Origin: Siniperca chuatsi | Taxonomy: Eukaryota > Chordata > Actinopteri > Centrarchiformes > Sinipercidae | Direction of reading: 5' to 3' | Length of the DNA: 64,000 nt | Assembly: GCF_020085105.1 (NCBI RefSeq) | Contig: NC_058056.1 | Span: forward strand, 19,702,429 to 19,766,428 | Shown: positions 59,412-64,000 of the stretch, piece by piece | How the letters are laid out: every line of letters begins with the position of its first letter | How positions within the stretch are numbered: position 1 is the stretch's first letter | Translations under genes and position numbers: made by a program | The notes under the pieces: generated by a model | The model's database searches: none | What the model was told of the DNA's origin: nothing | The model's input: only the letters and a program-made list of their open reading frames with translations

Positions 59412-60589
59412 TTCCAGCACAGCACAAGTTTGAATTGAATGCCGTCACATTAATACAAAGGCTTCAACGGCACAAGGTTAAAAACACACCCAACTTTGCA
59501 GTTCCCCTCAAAGGATAAACACCATCATCTTGGCAACCCAAACATTATTCTTATTAACAGCTTAAAACTGATCTATGATGCTTTAATAAACTTTCGTTTC
59601 GTTTCTCTGCTAGCATTGTAGCCTATTTTGCTTCACCCCTCCAACACACTACCACCAGTGTCAAGACCCTGTCTATGACTCCCTAGAGGTAATCCCCTAC
59701 TGCCTGTTATTTATAGGGCTCTAACCCTGTAAACTGATAGAATTGACAAAGTCTCAAAGTCTCTTAATCACTTGTGGCATCTTTCCTGATTGCACTCTCT
59801 TTGTATGGTGTACCTAAAAGGACTGTGACTGGGATATTAATGGGGATGTGCATGCTCTCTCAGAGGGGACATGTAAAAGCTGGATAAATCTCATCTTACC
59901 AGAAGTACATTGTACAGTATGCACCTTAACCTACTGCTATAAACACCTTCAGTGCCACCATGTGAGAAAAGCATGGAAGCTACTATAGTATGTAGATTAA
60001 CAAGCTTTTCAGAAACTACAGTTCAAAGATAGTAAAAATGACGGATAAAAGTTTAGCAGAAGTTCACATTTTCATAGAGGATTTTAGATCATTAATCATC
60101 CTATATACAGGTATGTGCTCAATTCTGCTGTCTGAACTGATTTCTAACAGCAGGTGGAGACAATGGTTAACTGTTTTTGTACAGGGCAGAGTGGTGTTCA
60201 GTTGCCACAAAGGGCTGGAAGATGTGCTACACTTAATACATTTGCAAAACTGCTTTTATACTGCAGTTCACTTTAAATAATGTGTAGAGATGCTAATAAG
60301 ACATCTGAAGGGCTTTTGTGTTCCTTTAAAACCCTAATTCATAATTTCTGCACATGTCCCTTGATACATCCATGTGACTCCTCTGCTGGTTTGAAGTCAG
60401 TTTTAGATTAACTTGATAGTGAAATTCATTCAAACAAAATTGAATATGACAACTAAAAGACAACTTGTTCTATTCAAACTCTCCAGGAAGTGAACTTCAT
60501 TTACTTAAATTTTACATTAAAAGTTTGCACCCTGCCTCTTTCCCAGTGCAATGCACAGGATGGGCTCACATTTACTTTGGTGATCCTGC
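59412..60589. other. intergenic, nothing recognised
   Basis: AT-rich. The 80-codon frame at 60038-60280 has no recognisable domain and low support. Confidence 0.5.
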
Positions 60590-61115
60590 TGCTTAAAATC
60601 AATATTTTTATATTAACAATGGCTCAAAAGACTGTGTGTAATGTGTAAGTGGTCGCTCATAGTGCTGAGCCCACCCAAGACCCAAGAATTATCACTCAAC
60701 TCTGCAGCTCCTCTCAGCTCAACGGACATTTTTAGCATCTTTCAGCTCATTGTTTTGGTTCACTCTCACTGCTCAAACTCACTGTAAGCTACGTGCTCAG
60801 CACCAAACGGCAGACAGACAAAGTTACAACTAGCTGGTGAACATAGTGGAGCATTTAGCACCTAAAGAGTCTGATATTTCCCCCAGGAGTTGGTGGAGAA
60901 AGGTGAGTGACTATTGGACTTACATTAGTCAGGTGGCCAAAAACTCCAAAGAAATGCTAATGTTGCTCTGTGTCTGCTGGCTGTGTAAATAGGCAACTGT
61001 TTGCTAACAAGTTCCCCATATTAACCTTTTAAGGTAATATTATTACAATGCTGTGCTTACAGCTGGTCTCTGCTGCCCCAAGTGGCCAAATAGGTCAGTT
61101 TTGCAGGTTTAAAAT
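60590..61115 (+). mobile_element. dispersed repeat family A, copy 4
   Basis: Starts AAATCAATATTTTTATATTA, includes CATCTTTCAGCTCATTG, ACGTGCTCAGCACCAAACGG and TCAGGTGGCCAAAAA, and ends near CCCCAAGTGGCCAAATAGG. Same orientation as copy 1. Confidence 0.75.
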
Positions 61116-62490
61116 ACCGTTCTGGCACACATGTAGATTTTTTTCTACGCATTTGAAAACTGTAAGTCATTCCACTCCTCATCCTCATTGTATAAAATAC
61201 TGTATTTCCCCAGCTAACATAAAAATTGGAAATAAAACCAGAGCTACCCATTCTGAATGAAACCTATTCTGAAGGGCAAATATTGAAGCTACCATTTATA
61301 GTCTGCTGTGTGCTTTGCAGCCTACTAGATGGGAACTTGGAGCTCCCTAATAGGTTAAGGACACAGCCATTATAACACAACACATAGCCTTGTTAGAAAA
61401 TTCTGGAAAGGAAGGAAATGATGAGTGACTTAAAACAATGAAGTACAGTTCGTCTTACACTTTAGATTGTAAGGATTCCCGTTCAGCAGCTGTCCACAAT
61501 GTGTGTGTGTGTGTGTGTGTAACAATGTTTTTAAGGCCAGACTGACGCAGCAACAGAGAATCATGGTTAATGTTTGCTCTTTGCTGACTTCTGCTGGTGG
61601 AAAACAACATTTACTCTTAAAAAAGAAGTTTGACTACCAGTAAGATTACTGATGCTGCTGATCAACTGATCACTACTATTACCATAACCACCAATACTGA
61701 TTGTTGCCATCTACTGTACATAAGCTGGATATGGTAAAACATGTAAAGATTGGATAACAACGAGAAATCGCAAAGAAAAGAGAAAGTGGTTTAAATAAAT
61801 ATGCTGTTGTTAAAGTGTTATAAGAGGCATTTTTTCTCAAGGAGTATGATAGCGATTTGTGTCAACATTTATATTGGCTTATAGGGTCAGTGGCAGAGAA
61901 ATACATGAAATTACAACAATATGACTCTGAATGTGTTCAAAACCATCTTTAAATGGTATCCCTGTTTTCTTTTGTGTTTACTGTTGATGTTATACAGTTG
62001 TTTTTGTTTTGTTTGTTAGTCTTTCCACTGTTCCAACAATCACCAACTCTGGTTTGGTCGAAATAAATCCTTAATTCACCGTTTGATGAGGAAAAAAAAA
62101 CAGCTCTCCTCACAGACGAACAGTTTCACACAGGGACTCACATGCACTAACATGCACGCGCAGCTGGTGGCTGTATAAACAAAGCACAGAGAGGCTGCAA
62201 TAACAGTAGCTGCATTCATTACTGACTTGGTTTGAGTTAAGTTATAAACAGATATGTTCTGACTTTCATCCTCACCTCCAAATGCAGCAGCAGCAGCAGC
62301 TCTCAGTTACTCCAGTGTGTTGATTTGCCATGAGCGAATGCGGCTGCGCACATTTGGGGCAGTGCTGTACCTACATTTTTGGGGGGTGCTTATGTGATTA
62401 AACAATGTTTGAAGTCATATTTGTCTAACAAAGTGAGTTTGTTTCACTAATCTATTTCACATCTGTATAGGACATTGCAGTAAGGACAGA
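61116..62490. other. intergenic, nothing recognised
   Basis: One TG run (61500-61520) and a (CAG)n stretch at about 62284-62299. No gene seen. Confidence 0.55.
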
Positions 62491-62492
62491 TG

Positions 62493-62569
62493 TTTCGGCT
62501 CCCATCCGGAAGTCATTCTCAATGAGGGTTGAGAGAGATTTGAGAATGACTTCCGGATGGGAGCCGAAA
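62493..62569. repeat. 29-bp perfect inverted repeat (hairpin)
   Basis: The arms 62493-62521 and 62541-62569 are exact complements around a 19-nt loop. Arm sequence TTTCGGCTCCCATCCGGAAG and onwards. The right arm plus 62570-62622 is an inverted copy of 54485-54570. Confidence 0.92.
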
Positions 62570-63117
62570 TGCCTTGATTCTGAAAACAGTGTCCAGATGA
62601 CTACGACTGAAACCTTTTTCTACAATGGAACACTCCTGGACGAATGAAGGACTACACCGTCTTAACAGGGGTTTAGGTTTATGTGTCCTATTTGTTATTT
62701 CAAGAATCCAGTATTAACAGCAAACATAAAAAAAACTTCATTTGTAACATAATTTTCACTCTTAACATCAAGCTAATTTGCTGAGTTAGTGAAAATCACA
62801 AAATAAGAGTTCATCACTTCAGAACATTTCACCAAATTAACTTTGGCATCAAAAAGACAGATGTTACTGAAACATCACACACACAACCGTATTAACCGGT
62901 TAACCGTATTCTTACATAGAGGAATTTAGTGAGGAGTCAGTGTGCAGGATAAAACTTGGTCACATTTACATCCCTTCAGGTCTTATTGCAGTAACGACAG
63001 AGCGGGTTTGCTTTGTTATTCAAATGTGTGATCTCTAACTTGGATTCCTAATTCTGCCTCAGACTGGGGATCTATTTTGTATGTGGCAGGATGAACGAGG
63101 CAAAAGAATTCAGATAG

Positions 63118-63671
63118 AAGTTTTTTTTCCCCTCCATTGCTACCTTCATCTTCATCTTCACTGTGAGACCACCCAGGACGTACAGGCCCATCCCAAAGCC
63201 ACATGGGCCTTTGAGCACTTGCCCCTTCCGGATCTCTGAGCAGACCATCACCCCTCTCAGCAATACCAAGCACTTACTGGTGTCAGCCTACATGGACCAG
63301 AGAGTGAATGGCTTTGATATACGCATCATCAGCATATTTAGGAGAGACTCCATCCAGACCCTTTACTGTATTTTCTGCTGTGCAGGCCAGTTATCAACTA
63401 CAACTACGGCAACAATTTCACCACACTCGGACAACTTTGGTTTTCCCTTCGTCACTACGGATGTCATCTGTCAGATTCCTCAAAACTGCAAAGCTACACA
63501 TGTTACTCTTCTGACAGACAGAGTGAGGGAACTTAATCAGATTTGGCTTCCTATAAGAAACAATGAGAAGGAGGAGAAAAAGTTGCAGTTTAACTTCACA
63601 GTCTGTGTCTCCAATCTGTTTGGAGACTACAACAATGTGCTTCAGTTTGCACAGACCCTGGAGATGTACAG
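63118..63671 (+). CDS. glycosyltransferase family 92 (GT92/DUF23) protein, 5' luminal exon, partial gene
   Basis: The exon ends in GAG ATG TAC AG before GTCAGC at 63672 (phase 2) and the gene continues past 64000. The translation includes HLLVSAYMDQRVNGFDIRII, SIFRRDSIQTLYCIFCC, HSDNFGFPFVTTDVIC, THVTLL and FTVCVSNLFGDYNNVLQFAQ, an ordered set of motifs known from animal GT92 proteins, which are Golgi type II membrane galactosyltransferases. The catalytic metal-binding part lies further on, outside the window. The start is uncertain. An in-frame TAG at 63115 sets the outer limit. Acceptors at 63117, 63167, 63176 or 63185 are possible, and FFFPSIATFIFIF (63121-63159) could be the membrane anchor if the first is used. 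No ATG precedes the exon in frame, so at least one upstream exon is expected. Confidence 0.75.
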
Positions 63672-64000
63672 GTCAGCACAGCAACACCACCACAAACCAC
63701 AATGTCAAAAAATGAGCTGAAAATGCGTCTCTTTGACACTATAAAAAATGTTATATCGTAAGCCTTGCAAATGTGCTATTTGTTGCAGCGCCTCTGCATT
63801 GCATCACATTATACAGGTGTTTCTGTGACTGTAGTAATTTTTTGATATAATTCCCTTGACGCACTGGCAGACGCAAGTGGCTTTCTTGCTACTGGTTTAT
63901 TTGAAGGCTTCTCTCCAAATCTACTGTGAAAACTAAACAAACTAAACACACAATATTGACGAGAAAATATGGAGATGTTAGCTTAACATAAAAAATAGCA
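63672..64000 (+). other. start of the next GT92 intron, to the window edge
   Basis: AT-rich sequence after the donor. No second GT92 exon is visible before position 64000. Confidence 0.6.

Noticed and set aside
63016..63273. Minus-strand frames opposite the GT92 exon
   Set aside because: Antisense shadows of a real exon.

Overview
The window looks like percomorph-type teleost fish nuclear DNA. It has vertebrate GT-AG splice sites, a fish-like SLITRK gene, very dense (CA/TG)n microsatellites, and many copies of palindromic non-autonomous transposons and SINE remnants familiar from ray-finned fish genomes. There is no operon structure, Shine-Dalgarno site, CRISPR array or rRNA/tRNA gene. Most open frames longer than 60 codons lie in simple-sequence or repeat DNA and are not genes.

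Layout. 1-3080: upstream intergenic DNA. About 3080-3618: GC-richer segment that may be the promoter and a 5' non-coding exon of slitrk3. 6552-18340 (+): a complete slitrk3-like gene, encoding a type I synaptic adhesion protein with two leucine-rich-repeat blocks. I reconstruct six coding exons totalling 2853 nt (950 aa plus stop). This is notable because mammalian SLITRK genes carry the whole coding sequence in one exon. Intron 5 (6.85 kb) holds a hAT transposase relic, a MITE with inverted ends and a T2-type MITE fragment. 18341-about 19740: 3' UTR ending in an AATAAA. 19740-63117: a 43-kb gene-poor stretch dominated by microsatellites, polypurine blocks and mobile-element debris. 63118-64000 (+): the first recognisable exon of a glycosyltransferase family 92 gene that runs off the right edge.

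The most interesting non-genic structure is a nested insertion. A hAT-type element (28721-31329) is bounded by an exact 8-bp target duplication. It contains an inner element (28843-30632) flanked by TTAA with long inverted arms. The inner element carries the C-terminal half of a THAP zinc-binding domain on the + strand and, on the - strand, a decayed frame resembling the cytosolic ballast (C-terminal) domain of P2X7 receptors. The ends (TTAAAGGG-type) resemble those of T2/Kolobok transposons and of the shorter palindromic MITEs elsewhere in the window. Other well-supported structures are a solo LTR with a 5-bp target duplication (51829-52549), three near-perfect hairpins, and one dispersed repeat family present in at least four long and two short copies in both orientations.

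The two real genes have no obvious functional link. slitrk3 acts at the neuronal surface, and the GT92 protein is expected in the Golgi. All exon boundaries are read from splice consensus and homology known to me, with no transcript evidence.
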